Part shown: one piece after another, positions 45,381 through 55,262 of the stretch
Layout: each line of letters opens with the position of its first letter
Numbering within the stretch: position 1 is the stretch's first letter
Assembly: GCF_003990915.1 (NCBI RefSeq)
Contig: NZ_BHXQ01000002.1
Location: 682,001 to 746,000, forward strand
Direction: 5' to 3'
Length of the DNA stretch: 64,000 nt
Origin: Chryseotalea sanaruensis
Lineage (GTDB): Bacteria; Bacteroidota; Bacteroidia; Cytophagales; Cyclobacteriaceae
Position numbers and translations under genes: made by a program
The notes under the pieces: generated by a model
The model's input: the letters and a program-made list of their open reading frames with translations, nothing else
Databases searched by the model: none
Told to the model about the DNA's origin: nothing

Positions 45381-47987
45381 TTATGATTTCTTCAAAGCAC
45401 TCAGCACCTCGTTTAACTTCAGCAAAGCTTCAACAGGGCTCATGGTGTTGATATCAATTTTTTGAAGAATCTCTTCAACCGCTTTGTGCCGCGGGTCTAA
45501 TTCGAACAAACTGATTTGGTTGGTTGACTTGGGAAGTTCCTCCAGCTTTTTTCTGGGTTCGTTTTTGTGTTTGTCTTTTTCCAAAAAATGAAGAATTTCA
45601 TTGGCGCGTAGCACAATCTTATTAGGCATGCCCGCAATTTGCGCAACATGTATACCAAAGCTATGTTCGCTGCCACCGCTTTTCAGCTTGCGCATGAATA
45701 TGATTTTATCTCCGACTTCACGCACACTTACATTAAAATTCTTCACACGCACTAAATCCTCTGTTAGTTGATTGAGTTCGTGGTAGTGGGTTGCAAAAAG
45801 TGTTTTAGGCTTAAAGTCTTTATGGTTATGTAAATACTCTACGATAGCCCATGCGATGGATACACCATCATAAGTGCTGGTACCTCGTCCGATCTCATCC
45901 ATTAAAATCAAACTGCGGTCACTCAAATTGTTTAGGATGCTGGCCGTCTCAGTCATCTCTACCATAAATGTTGATTCACCTTTAGATAGATTGTCACTGG
46001 CGCCAACACGCGTAAACACTTTGTCTACTATACCCAGCGTTGCAGCATCAGCCGGAACAAAACTGCCAATCTGCGCCATCAACACGATCAAGGCTGTTTG
46101 TCGTAGCAGGGCAGACTTACCGGCCATATTGGGGCCGGTAATAACCAGAATCTGTTGCGTTTCATTATCGAGGTAAATATCGTTGGGCACATAGCTCTCG
46201 CTGATGCTCAATTGCTTTTCAATAACCGGATGACGACCGGATTTTATATCAATAACTTTTGAATCGTTAAGATCAGGTTTAACATATTTATTTTGTCGGG
46301 CAACGCTTGCAAAAGAAAGCAGACAATCGAGCATGGCAATGGCCCTGGCATTTTGCTGAATAGGTGCTGTGAAGTCAGCGGCCTGTAAAACCAGATCCAG
46401 GAAAAGTTTTTGTTCAATAGCGCCAATCTTTTCTTCCGCACCTAAAATCTTTTCTTCGTAAACCTTTAATTCTTCTGTAATGTAACGTTCGGCATTTACG
46501 AGGGTCTGCTTACGAATCCAATCCGTTGGTACTTTGTCTTTATTGGCATTGCTTACTTCAAGGTAATAACCAAAAACTTTGTTATACGATATTTTTAAAG
46601 AGTTGATACCTGTTCGTTCGATCTCCCTTTTCTGTGCTTGCAATAGGTAATCTTTACCGCTTCCTGATATACCCCGAAGTTCATCTAGTTCTGCATTAAT
46701 ACCATCTTTAATGATTCCACCCTGATTACTATGGATGGAGACATCGTCACGTAATTCCTTATCTATTTTTTCTACAAGAAATTCGCAAGCGTGTAAAAGA
46801 TCGCCAACCTTCTGCAATTGTGGGGATGCTTGATCGCTAATTAATTTTTTAATGGGTGCGATTCGTTGCAACGATTTTTTCAACTGCAACAGTTCTCGCG
46901 GATTAATTCGACCTACGGCTACTTTAGAAATCAGGCGTTCCAGATCGGTAATGTTCCGAAGCTCTTCTGTTAATTTTTCAGTTAGTTCTTGCTCACTGAA
47001 AAAAGTATCAACAATGGCATGACGTTCTGCAATGCTACTTAATTCTTTTAAAGGTAGAATCATCCACTTCCGCAATTGGCGCGAGCCCATCGGAGTGAGG
47101 GTGTGATCCAATACTTGTAACAAGGCCACACCACCTTCTTGTTGTGGATTAACTAATTCAAGATTTCGGATGGTAAACTTGTCCAGCCACACGTACTTCT
47201 CCTCATCGATGCGGGAGATGGAAGTGATGTGTTGTGTGTCTTTATGTTCAGTAGCTTCGAGGTAATGCAGTATGGCGCCCGCAGCGGTAATGGCTTCAGG
47301 CATGTTTTCAATACCAAAACCTTTCAGCGAAGCGGTCTTGAATTGATTTAATAGTTTCTCCTGCGCAAAATCAAAGGCATACACCCACTCATCTAATGCG
47401 AAAGTTGAATAAGCATCAGTAAACTGTGCTTCAAGTTTTTCTCTGTTGCTTTTTGCAAAAATAATTTCGGCAGGAGCAAAACTTTGAATGAGTTTGAAAA
47501 TGTACGTTTCAGAACCTTGCGCTGCAAAAAATTCACCTGTACTGATATCTAAAAATGAAACACCCGTAGCATTTTTTTGAAGAACAACTGAAGCGAGGAA
47601 ATTATTTTGTTTCCGTTCCAGTACATTGTCATTATAAGAAACACCGGGTGTAACTAGTTCCGTAACACCACGCTTTACAATACCTTTTACCGAGCGAGGA
47701 TCTTCCAATTGATCGCAGATGGCAACCCTGTGCCCTGCCCTGACAAGTTTAGGGAGATAATTGTCGAGCGAGTGGTGTGGGAAACCGGCAAGTTCGATTT
47801 CCGAAGCTGAGCCATTACCTCTTTTGGTGAGCGTGATATCCAGAACCGCTGAAGCCTTAATGGCATCTTCACCAAAGGTTTCGTAAAAGTCGCCAACACG
47901 AAAAAGCAATAAAGCCCCCGGATACTTTGCCTTAATGGCATTGTATTGTTTCATTAAAGGGGTTTCGAATGCAGCTGGACCGGCCAT
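45381..47987 (-). CDS. mutS: DNA mismatch repair protein MutS
   Basis: 868 residues from the ATG at 47987; the open frame begins three codons earlier at a TTG. Mismatch-binding Phe-x-Glu is in GDFYETFGE near residue 38. The ATPase has GPNMAGKS, the signature region and MDEIGRGTSTYDG. The C-terminal LLKLNEVLSALK resembles the tetramerisation helix. Full length. A -7 box lies 6 nt before the ATG. Confidence 0.97.
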   Translation of the reverse strand: MAGPAAFETPLMKQYNAIKAKYPGALLLFRVGDFYETFGEDAIKASAVLDITLTKRGNGSASEIELAGFPHHSLDNYLPKLVRAGHRVAICDQLEDPRSVKGIVKRGVTELVTPGVSYNDNVLERKQNNFLASVVLQKNATGVSFLDISTGEFFAAQGSETYIFKLIQSFAPAEIIFAKSNREKLEAQFTDAYSTFALDEWVYAFDFAQEKLLNQFKTASLKGFGIENMPEAITAAGAILHYLEATEHKDTQHITSISRIDEEKYVWLDKFTIRNLELVNPQQEGGVALLQVLDHTLTPMGSRQLRKWMILPLKELSSIAERHAIVDTFFSEQELTEKLTEELRNITDLERLISKVAVGRINPRELLQLKKSLQRIAPIKKLISDQASPQLQKVGDLLHACEFLVEKIDKELRDDVSIHSNQGGIIKDGINAELDELRGISGSGKDYLLQAQKREIERTGINSLKISYNKVFGYYLEVSNANKDKVPTDWIRKQTLVNAERYITEELKVYEEKILGAEEKIGAIEQKLFLDLVLQAADFTAPIQQNARAIAMLDCLLSFASVARQNKYVKPDLNDSKVIDIKSGRHPVIEKQLSISESYVPNDIYLDNETQQILVITGPNMAGKSALLRQTALIVLMAQIGSFVPADAATLGIVDKVFTRVGASDNLSKGESTFMVEMTETASILNNLSDRSLILMDEIGRGTSTYDGVSIAWAIVEYLHNHKDFKPKTLFATHYHELNQLTEDLVRVKNFNVSVREVGDKIIFMRKLKSGGSEHSFGIHVAQIAGMPNKIVLRANEILHFLEKDKHKNEPRKKLEELPKSTNQISLFELDPRHKAVEEILQKIDINTMSPVEALLKLNEVLSALKKS

Positions 47988-47993
47988 AAGCGA

Positions 47994-48001
47994 CAAAGAT
48001 A
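47994..48001 (-). promoter_or_regulatory. Predicted -7 box of mutS
   Basis: TATCTTTG on the minus strand, an exact TAnnTTTG match 6 nt before the ATG, identical to the box of the ECF sigma gene. It supports the ATG at 47987 over the upstream TTG. Confidence 0.5.
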
Positions 48002-48218
48002 AATTTTTCGGCTGTAGGAAGAACAGAAAAGATCAGCAACTCACATCTATTTTTTTATGCAAGTTCATAGGTTGTAATGCCTGGTTCTGTTGGTGCCTGT
48101 TTAATCAGTTTGGGGTATTTTCAATATTCGAAGTTTTTAATTTATCAAGGGCGAAATCCTGCTGGCAATATTTTGCATGATCAATCAGCATTACGGTTAT
48201 TTGTAAAAACACAAGCCC

Positions 48219-50075
48219 ATGCGCATGAGAAAACTTATAGGTATTTTCTGTCTGCTGATAGCCTTATTCGGTTGCCAATTAAATCAAGAAAAGATGAGCG
48301 AGTTAGTGAATGATGTCCACTCTTTTTCAAAACCTGCACAAGTACGTGTAACACATTTAAATTGGCAGGCCAAGGTCGATTTCAAAACAAAAACCATACA
48401 AGCACAAGCCGATTGGCAGATATTATACAGCAAAGGGGATACATTAATACTAGATACTAAAGGCCTCAACATTAAAGAGGTGAAAGTTGATGGGAAGCAG
48501 CCAGCTTTTACTTTAGGAAATGAAGATCCGATACTCGGACAAGCACTTCACATTCCTGTAAATGCTGATTCAAAAATCGTAAGGATAATCTACACCACTT
48601 CACCAACGGCAGAAGCCTTGCAATGGTTAAGTGCTCAACAAACGGCAGATAAACAACAACCTTTTTTGTTCACGCAATCGCAAGCCATTTTAGCGCGCTC
48701 TTGGTTGCCTTGCCAGGATTCGCCCGGAGTTCGCTTTACCTATGAAGCCGATGTAAAGGTACCCGCTGCGTTAATGGCTTTGATGAGTGCTTCTAACCCA
48801 CAACAAAAAAGTGAAACTGGCGAATATCATTTTGAAATGAAACAGGCTATTCCTTCTTATTTATTTGCCTTAAGTGTAGGCGATTTTGCTTTTAAACCGA
48901 TTAGTGAACGCAGTGGTATTTATGCTGAACCTTCGGTGCTGGATACTGCTGTCTGGGAATTTGCCGATCTGGAAAAAATGATTGCAGGGGCAGAGTCGCT
49001 GTATGGTGCTTATGCCTGGGAACGTTATGACGTATTGGTGTTGCCTCCAAGCTTTCCATTTGGTGGCATGGAAAATCCGCGCCTCACTTTTGCTACACCC
49101 ACCATATTGGCAGGCGACCGCTCACTCACTTCTTTAATTGCCCACGAGCTTGCGCATAGCTGGTCCGGTAATTTGGTGACCAATGCTACCTGGAGTGATT
49201 TCTGGCTGAACGAAGGATTTACCGTTTACTTCGAACACCGCATTATGGAGAAACTTTATGGTAAAGACTATTCAGAAATGCTAGCAGCCCTCTCTTATGC
49301 AGACCTGCAAGCAACCATTACTGAACTGACTAATAGTGGCATGGCAGAAGACACCAAACTGAAATTGAATCTTGTTAATCGTAATCCCGATGATGGGGTT
49401 ACTGATATTGCTTACAACAAAGGGTATTTCTTTTTAAGAAGTATTGAAGAGCAATTCGGACGGGAAAAGTTTGATGTTTTCTTGAATGATTATTTTAAAG
49501 ATCAGGCTTTTAAAGTGATGACTACCGAGGCATTCATTCCTTATATACGCAACTACTATCAAAGTAAATTTAAGATTTCTTTGACCGATGAGCTCTTCGA
49601 TAAATGGATTTTTACGGTGGGACTGCCTGAAGACTGCCCTAAACCACAGTCACTTGCCTTTGAAAAAGTAGATCAAGCACTAAACAGTTGGTTAACTACA
49701 AATGAGCTGCCTTCTAAGACCACACAAGAATGGACAACTCATGAGTGGCTGCACTTCTTAAATAATTTGCCTGCTGGATTAAGTGAGGAACAAATGGTGC
49801 GTTTAGATCAATTGGGTAAGTTTACGGAGTCTGATAATGCAGAGATACTTTGTGCCTGGCTCGTACAGGCAGTACGTTATAATTATAAACCTGCGTATGT
49901 CAAGCTGGAATCATTTCTGGTAAACACGGGCAGACGAAAATTCCTGAGTCCGATTTACCAGGAATTGCTGAAAACAGCGGATGGTAAACAACGTGCACAA
50001 GCCATTTATGAAAAAGCCAGGCCGAATTATCACTTTGTGGCTACTAATACTTTCGATGCTATGCTGAAAAAGTAG
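48219..50075 (+). CDS. M1-family aminopeptidase, lipoprotein
   Basis: 618 residues. Lipobox LFGC gives a lipidated Cys19, so the enzyme is membrane-anchored outside the cytosol. The zinc site is HELAH (His309, His313) with Glu332 in NEGF, at the usual 18-residue spacing; the exopeptidase motif FGGMEN is present. The C-terminal alpha-helical domain resembles leukotriene-A4-hydrolase-like aminopeptidases. Probably releases N-terminal residues from peptides in the periplasm. Confidence 0.9.
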   Translation: MRMRKLIGIFCLLIALFGCQLNQEKMSELVNDVHSFSKPAQVRVTHLNWQAKVDFKTKTIQAQADWQILYSKGDTLILDTKGLNIKEVKVDGKQPAFTLGNEDPILGQALHIPVNADSKIVRIIYTTSPTAEALQWLSAQQTADKQQPFLFTQSQAILARSWLPCQDSPGVRFTYEADVKVPAALMALMSASNPQQKSETGEYHFEMKQAIPSYLFALSVGDFAFKPISERSGIYAEPSVLDTAVWEFADLEKMIAGAESLYGAYAWERYDVLVLPPSFPFGGMENPRLTFATPTILAGDRSLTSLIAHELAHSWSGNLVTNATWSDFWLNEGFTVYFEHRIMEKLYGKDYSEMLAALSYADLQATITELTNSGMAEDTKLKLNLVNRNPDDGVTDIAYNKGYFFLRSIEEQFGREKFDVFLNDYFKDQAFKVMTTEAFIPYIRNYYQSKFKISLTDELFDKWIFTVGLPEDCPKPQSLAFEKVDQALNSWLTTNELPSKTTQEWTTHEWLHFLNNLPAGLSEEQMVRLDQLGKFTESDNAEILCAWLVQAVRYNYKPAYVKLESFLVNTGRRKFLSPIYQELLKTADGKQRAQAIYEKARPNYHFVATNTFDAMLKK

Positions 50076-50159
50076 CGGAAGAGTGAGCTTTGCTGTCGGA
50101 TACTTAGAGAATCTTTACAATATTTGCGGGATTAAACTTACCACACCTTATCCAAAAGC

Positions 50160-50867
50160 ATGAAGTACAAGCGCATTCTCCTGAAACTCAGTGGTGAAGC
50201 CCTACAGGGCAGCTCTAAAAGCACTAATATTGATCCGGCAGTGCTGGAGCAGTATTGTGAAGAAATAAAGGCTGTTCGTGATCAGGGAGTAGAAATTGCC
50301 ATTGTGATTGGAGGAGGCAATATTTTCAGGGGTGGACAGGCAGAAGCATTGGGGATAGAACGTGTGCAGGGTGACTATATGGGTATGCTCGCCACGGTGA
50401 TTAATGCTATGGCATTACAGAGTGCGCTGGAAAAACATGGCGTTTACACACGATTAATGGCCGGTATAAAAATGGAACAAGTTTGCGAGCCTTTTATCCG
50501 CAGACGTGCCATCCGTCACCTGGAGAAAGGTAGGATCGTAATTTTTGGTGCCGGCATAGGTAATCCTTATTTCACAACAGACTCAACCGCCAGTTTGCGC
50601 GCTATTGAAGTGCAGGCTGATGTGGTATTAAAAGGCACGCGCGTTGATGGTGTGTATACAAAAGATCCCGAGAAACATCCGGATGCGGTTCGCTACAGTA
50701 CGCTTTCTTTCCAGGAGGCTTATGAAAAGAACCTCAACATTATGGATATGACAGCTTTTACTTTGTGTATGGAAAATAACTTACCCATTATTGTTTTCGA
50801 TATGAACAAGAAAGGGAATTTGTTGCGTGTTGCAAAAGGAGAGGAAGCGGGAACATTAATCAGTTAA
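50160..50867 (+). CDS. pyrH: UMP kinase
   Basis: 235 residues, normal length. [36 protein letters not shown] and [13 protein letters not shown] are family blocks. Phosphorylates UMP to UDP. It is followed 29 bp later by frr, the conserved bacterial order. A 7-of-8 match to the -7 box (AATATTTG) lies about 36 bp upstream. Confidence 0.97.
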   Translation: MKYKRILLKLSGEALQGSSKSTNIDPAVLEQYCEEIKAVRDQGVEIAIVIGGGNIFRGGQAEALGIERVQGDYMGMLATVINAMALQSALEKHGVYTRLMAGIKMEQVCEPFIRRRAIRHLEKGRIVIFGAGIGNPYFTTDSTASLRAIEVQADVVLKGTRVDGVYTKDPEKHPDAVRYSTLSFQEAYEKNLNIMDMTAFTLCMENNLPIIVFDMNKKGNLLRVAKGEEAGTLIS

Positions 50868-50896
50868 TTTTTACAGATAACAATAAAGATCAATTC

Positions 50897-51451
50897 ATGG
50901 AAGAGCTTGAATTATTATTGGACGAAGCAAAAGACTTGATGAATAAAGCTTATGCACACGTTGGTGGTGAACTTACTAAAATCCGTGCAGGCAAAGCTAA
51001 TCCTAATATGCTGGATAGCGTTCAGGTTTCTTATTATGGTTCCATGTCGCCTCTTAATCAGGTAGCCTCAGTAACCGCACCGGAAGCACGCACACTGTTT
51101 ATTAAGCCTTGGGAAAAAAGCTTGATTCATGAAATCGAACGTGCTATTACTAATGCTAACCTCGGCTTGAATCCGCAGAATGACGGACAGCAGGTGATCA
51201 TTAACATTCCTATGCTGACAGAGGAGAGAAGAAAACAATTGGTGAAGCAGGCAAGTCAGGAATGCGAGCACGGTAAAGTCAGCGTGCGTTCAGTGCGTAA
51301 AGAAATTAATGAAATGATCGACAAACTGAAAGGTGTTTCAGAAGATGATCAAATTGCATCTAAAGAAAAAGTACAGAAATTCACAGACGAATTCATTTCT
51401 AAAATCGAAGCCTTGATGAAAAAGAAAGAGGGCGAGATTATGACGGTCTAG
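50897..51451 (+). CDS. frr: Ribosome recycling factor
   Basis: 184 residues, normal length. TKIRAGKANPNMLD and the LTEERRKQLVKQ segment define the family. Splits post-termination ribosomes with EF-G. Co-transcribed with pyrH and closed by a terminator. Confidence 0.97.
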   Translation: MEELELLLDEAKDLMNKAYAHVGGELTKIRAGKANPNMLDSVQVSYYGSMSPLNQVASVTAPEARTLFIKPWEKSLIHEIERAITNANLGLNPQNDGQQVIINIPMLTEERRKQLVKQASQECEHGKVSVRSVRKEINEMIDKLKGVSEDDQIASKEKVQKFTDEFISKIEALMKKKEGEIMTV

Positions 51452-51469
51452 TTTTAGTGAACTACCAAC

Positions 51470-51512
51470 AAATGGACAATTGACTGCAATAGGTTGGTTG
51501 TCCATTTTTTTT
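51470..51512 (+). terminator. Terminator after frr
   Basis: AAATGGACAA (51470-51479) pairs with TTGTCCATTT (51498-51507), with an 18-nt loop, followed by a T-run. The large loop makes it weaker than the others. Confidence 0.6.
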
Positions 51513-51532
51513 ACATCACAACAATCTCTACA

Positions 51533-51940
51533 TCATTCAACTAGCATTTTTTCCTTTAACCACTCCATAGCAGAATCGATGCTTCTAAAAAGTTTAATCT
51601 CCACATTGTTGGTTTTTACAACTTTCAGGTATTGATTAATGGCAAACACTGAAAAAACATCGCTTGATATAACCAAGGCTGAACGTTTTCCTCCGTGTTT
51701 TTCAAAATTCAACGCCACCTCTTTACTCATGAAGTCATTTAACTTTGTAAATGTTCCTATCATCTCTGTGGCATCATGCAGTACAAAATAGCATGGATGA
51801 GTTTGTAGGAAGCTCATTGTTTTTTTGAAAGCCTCAATGCCAAGTTCAAAATTTACGATACCAGTCCACTTGTAGGTGAGTAGCTTCAAATCAGGGGTGT
51901 ATGTTACCGTTACGAATTTGTTGGCGATGAGAGTATCCAT
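51533..51940 (-). CDS. SpoIIAA-like (STAS/SEC14-fold) small protein
   Basis: 135 residues, cytosolic. The alternating strand-helix pattern ending in FRSIDSAMEWLKEK resembles SpoIIAA-like/STAS-related proteins, and the same C-terminal signature occurs in the pair at 61 kb. No phosphorylatable SSG motif is visible, so it is not a classical anti-anti-sigma factor. Function unknown. Confidence 0.55.
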   Translation of the reverse strand: MDTLIANKFVTVTYTPDLKLLTYKWTGIVNFELGIEAFKKTMSFLQTHPCYFVLHDATEMIGTFTKLNDFMSKEVALNFEKHGGKRSALVISSDVFSVFAINQYLKVVKTNNVEIKLFRSIDSAMEWLKEKMLVE

Positions 51941-51962
51941 GTTCGATAGAGATTAGCCATCT

Positions 51963-51970
51963 CAAAAATA
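51963..51970 (-). promoter_or_regulatory. Predicted -7 box of SpoIIAA-like gene
   Basis: TATTTTTG on the minus strand, an exact TAnnTTTG match 22 nt before the ATG at 51940. Confidence 0.45.
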
Positions 51971-52028
51971 AGACGAGCTAACACCGAACTCAATTGTAAT
52001 ACATCCAAACAATATCGTTAAAGGGTTA

Positions 52029-52047
52029 TTTAAGACATGGTCTTAAA
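52029..52047. promoter_or_regulatory. Perfect palindrome upstream of araC-type gene
   Basis: TTTAAGAC-ATG-GTCTTAAA, 8-bp perfect arms, ending 11 bp upstream of the -7 box, so it covers the expected -33 region. A bound protein would block or assist transcription. Confidence 0.6.
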
Positions 52048-52058
52048 TCTTAGCTGCT

Positions 52059-52066
52059 TATATTTG
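52059..52066 (+). promoter_or_regulatory. Predicted -7 box of araC-type gene
   Basis: TATATTTG, an exact TAnnTTTG match, implying a ~90-nt leader before the ATG at 52162. Confidence 0.5.
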
Positions 52067-52161
52067 AACATAACTAAAACCAAAGAACCAAGTAGTTGCA
52101 TGGGCAGCATTGGTTTAATTGCATAAACAACTCACAAGCTCCGAAATCCGTAAAAGATATA

Positions 52162-53034
52162 ATGACCACAGACATCATTGAAATAAATGACTTTATTGTT
52201 TTAATTGAGCAATCGAATGCTTCAACAGTACTTATACAAAAGTGCGAAATTGATGCTGATGTTGTTGGCTTTGCTTTTTATGGATCAGGAAATGTGGAGT
52301 TAGAAATAAAGCACAATAGCCAAACCAAGTATGTAACTAACACTACAGGAATGGCTATTTCCTTTTTTGGAAATCAAAAAGTAGAATTCTCGCATAAGAT
52401 AGCTCCCGATAAGCCATTACAGTCGATTAGTATTTTTACCAGAATTAGAAACCTACACGCCTTACCGCAGGCCGAACAACAGATTTTTCGCGAACAACTC
52501 CCTCAACTACTGCATCCAGAAGAAAATTTTGTAAAAGGTCCTTCGCTGTATATGAATTTGGAAATGCAGAACGCAGTGCAGAAAATTTTTAACACTACTT
52601 ATACAGGTAATACACGATTGTTATTTTTGAAAAGTCAGGTGAATGAATTGTTGGCACATTTTTTTGCTCTATTGTCAACAGAAAATAATCGTACCGTCAG
52701 CGACAAGGACAAACTCTTTCAGGCTAAGGAAATCATCAGCAATAATATGGCTAAACCACCTTCGCTAACAGAAATATCTAAAACGATTGGCCTTAACAGT
52801 AATAAACTGAAGCGAAACTTCAAGGAGCTATTTGGTGTGCCCGTTTTCAAATTCCTTCAGGAAGAAAGACTTAAGAAAGCTTATGAGTTACTCACCAATA
52901 GCGATTTAGGTGTTCAGGAAACAGCCTGGTATGTCGGCTATGAAAGTATAAGTTCTTTCTCCAACGCTTTTCAAAAGAAATTTGGAATGCGACCCAATGA
53001 ATTGAAGCAACAATTCTTTTCGAACAAATCTTAA
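52162..53034 (+). CDS. AraC-family transcriptional regulator
   Basis: 290 residues from the ATG at 52162; a TTG 22 codons upstream is in frame but less likely. The N-terminal ~180 residues are a ligand/oligomerisation domain without a clear cupin motif. The C-terminal double HTH (~195-285) has LTEISKTIGLNSNKLKRNF and the second-helix block WYVGYESISSFSNAFQKKFG. It lies 72 bp upstream of an NmrA-like oxidoreductase gene that it probably regulates. Confidence 0.9.
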   Translation: MTTDIIEINDFIVLIEQSNASTVLIQKCEIDADVVGFAFYGSGNVELEIKHNSQTKYVTNTTGMAISFFGNQKVEFSHKIAPDKPLQSISIFTRIRNLHALPQAEQQIFREQLPQLLHPEENFVKGPSLYMNLEMQNAVQKIFNTTYTGNTRLLFLKSQVNELLAHFFALLSTENNRTVSDKDKLFQAKEIISNNMAKPPSLTEISKTIGLNSNKLKRNFKELFGVPVFKFLQEERLKKAYELLTNSDLGVQETAWYVGYESISSFSNAFQKKFGMRPNELKQQFFSNKS

Positions 53035-53106
53035 TTCTTTCAAAACAAATGCATTAGTAAATACAAGTACAGCTTTGTATCAGGTATTCTACTAAAAAGC
53101 ATTTGT

Positions 53107-53955
53107 ATGATAGAAAAGAAAATTTTAGTTCTTGGCGGAACAGGAAAAACCGGTCGCAGAGTTGTAGACCGATTAAAGCAATCGAGAGTTAGTCATGTTC
53201 GTATTGGTTCACGCACGGCACAGCCTTCCTTCGATTGGGAAGACGCAACAACTTGGAATGAGGCAGTCAACGGCATTGACACCGTATACATCACATTTCA
53301 ACCTGACCTGGCTATTCCAGCAGCACCTTCCATTATTAAAAACTTTACCGAATTAGCTTCAAAAAATGGAGTAAAGAAAATGGTATTACTTTCTGGCCGG
53401 GGAGAACAGGAGGCACAGTTATGTGAAGAGATTGTAAAACAAAATGCTATAAACTGGACAATTGTAAGGGCCAGTTGGTTTAACCAGAACTTTAGCGAAA
53501 GTATTTTCTTAGACCCTATTCTGGCTGGACATGTAGCATTGCCTCGCGCAGAAGCATTAGAGCCTTTTACTGATGCAGATGATATTGCGGATGTGGTGGT
53601 GAAGTGTTTGCTGAATGATGAACATAATAAACAAACCTACGAACTAACCGGACCTCGTCTGATGACTTTTAAGGAAGTCATTTCGGAAATAGCAAAAGCT
53701 ACAGAGAGAGACATCACATTTCAGGCGCTTTCATTGGATGAATACACGCAAATGCTTCGCCAATATCATGTACCGGAAGATCATATTTGGTTGGCGAATT
53801 ATCTTTTTACTGAAGTATTGGATGGAAGAAACGCTAGTGTAAAAAATGATATCGAAAAGGTGTTGGGCAGAAAGGCAAAAGACTTTTCAGAATATGTTAA
53901 AGCCAATGTTGAGGTTGGTGTTTGGAATGCTGCAACTTTAAAAACGGTTGAATAG
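53107..53955 (+). CDS. NmrA-like NAD(P)-binding protein
   Basis: 282 residues. The Rossmann motif LGGTGKTGRRV is at residues ~8-18 and the atypical SDR layout (FTDADDIADVVV, TGPRLMTFKEV) matches NmrA/azoreductase-like proteins. It may be a redox sensor or a quinone/azo-type reductase; no Tyr-x3-Lys catalytic pair is apparent. The stop overlaps the region just ahead of the next gene. Confidence 0.85.
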   Translation: MIEKKILVLGGTGKTGRRVVDRLKQSRVSHVRIGSRTAQPSFDWEDATTWNEAVNGIDTVYITFQPDLAIPAAPSIIKNFTELASKNGVKKMVLLSGRGEQEAQLCEEIVKQNAINWTIVRASWFNQNFSESIFLDPILAGHVALPRAEALEPFTDADDIADVVVKCLLNDEHNKQTYELTGPRLMTFKEVISEIAKATERDITFQALSLDEYTQMLRQYHVPEDHIWLANYLFTEVLDGRNASVKNDIEKVLGRKAKDFSEYVKANVEVGVWNAATLKTVE

Positions 53956-53956
53956 C

Positions 53957-54346
53957 ATGAATTATCTCAGGGCAATTCGATCAGGATTTATCGTTTGGGT
54001 ATTGTTGATCATTACGTTCGCAACTTTAGGCAGCATTCCTGGTATTAAGGATCCAATGCTACAACAAACAATAGTGGTGGCTTTTCTTATAATTGGTTAC
54101 TCCATACTAGGAGCAACTTTATATTATAAAAAGGATAAAAATCAGCATGGGCTAAAACTCGGACTTGTCATTTCCGCCACCGCTCTTGTACTCGATGTAC
54201 TTATAACAGTTCCCTTTTTTGAAATACCAGCGGGAAGAAGCTACCTGAGCTTTTTTACGAGCCCTTTGCTTTGGATGTTAGTTTTCATAAATACGATGAC
54301 AGTATATATTTATTGGGTGCTAAGCGTGAGAAGGCAATTTAAATAG
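53957..54346 (+). CDS. Small four-helix membrane protein (DUF5367-like)
   Basis: 129 residues from the ATG at 53957; an in-frame TTG at 53948 would overlap the previous gene. Four hydrophobic segments at about residues 10-28, 35-55, 70-90 and 95-118. It resembles small DUF5367-type membrane proteins of Bacteroidota, tentatively. Probably co-transcribed with the NmrA-like gene. Confidence 0.6.
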   Translation: MNYLRAIRSGFIVWVLLIITFATLGSIPGIKDPMLQQTIVVAFLIIGYSILGATLYYKKDKNQHGLKLGLVISATALVLDVLITVPFFEIPAGRSYLSFFTSPLLWMLVFINTMTVYIYWVLSVRRQFK

Positions 54347-54682
54347 CTGACATACTAAAGTATGCCTTATGTATTAGTAACCAGTGATAATTTTATTACA
54401 AGTATATATTTTTCAGTTGTCCTTGTTTGCAAAGAGGACAACTGAAAATGCATTTATGATATTTCAATGTTGTAGTCAATCATCGCTAATTTTTTTATGC
54501 TCATAAGACCTTGTACAGTTATTCGATTTGTTGTTTAGCCCAGCTCTTCCGAATTTATAATTCGGAAGCCTTATCAAAGGGTCTGTGACCTAAGTTTTGT
54601 ACAATGAGTATTTTAGCTTTTTAAAATCTTCTGTGTAATCGCTGCTCTAGTGCACTTTCTTCACAAGCAAGGGCGATAAGGG
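54347..54682. other. 336-bp non-coding spacer with three hairpins
   Basis: No plausible gene. Three inverted repeats: 54351-54364 (6-bp arms), 54410-54448 (13-bp perfect arms, 13-nt loop) and 54546-54568 (10-bp perfect arms, 3-nt loop). None has a clear T-run on either strand, although the region separates convergent genes and must hold their 3' ends. Confidence 0.6.
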
Positions 54683-55195
54683 TTAGAGTTTTCGTAAATT
54701 CCTTTTCAGTTCTGGATTCTTTTCAATCCGATCAACCATCAAACTGAATCTGTCATAATCTTTCTTATTCTTTATGACATAATTAATAGAGACTGCTCTT
54801 CCTTTATGTTCAAACTCAATTTTATTATTACCACCGTGGTGAATACCAAATAATTCTTTTGACATTCCCAGATACTCATCGACATAGATTATTAAATTGG
54901 TCAGTTCAGAAAATGGAATTCTTACATCTCTGACCTCTAAGTATTGTTCAGTAACTACCAACGTAGCTTTCCTTTCTCCATGAGCACTTATGCCCATATA
55001 TTTATCATCATAAAGCTTAACACCGAGCACAACAATTGAAAAGCCTATGGCAGTTTTAAAACCAATAAAAGGAAATCCAGTGAGGCACAAAATCCAAATA
55101 AAACCAATGGAACCAAAAATGCCTAGATTATACAGAAGACGTTTTCGACTCTTCTCTTTTGTCTTTTCAAAAATGCTGGCTCTAAACTCTTCCAC
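54683..55195 (-). CDS. Hypothetical membrane protein with PH-like domain
   Basis: 170 residues. A basic N-terminus is followed by two hydrophobic segments (~22-40 and 43-60) and a cytosolic-looking beta-rich region (~75-160) resembling bacterial PH-like domains. No family recognised with confidence. Function unknown. Confidence 0.55.
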   Translation of the reverse strand: MEEFRASIFEKTKEKSRKRLLYNLGIFGSIGFIWILCLTGFPFIGFKTAIGFSIVVLGVKLYDDKYMGISAHGERKATLVVTEQYLEVRDVRIPFSELTNLIIYVDEYLGMSKELFGIHHGGNNKIEFEHKGRAVSINYVIKNKKDYDRFSLMVDRIEKNPELKRNLRKL

Positions 55196-55262
55196 GATGT
55201 AATTTTTTGATTATGGTTATTTCTCTTCCTTAAAGTTACCCGAAGTAAACTTTGTGAACCCC

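Noticed and set aside
52096..52161. TTG start of the AraC-type regulator
   Set aside because: The stretch has no domain-like features; the ATG at 52162 is a better start and leaves a plausible leader after the -7 box.
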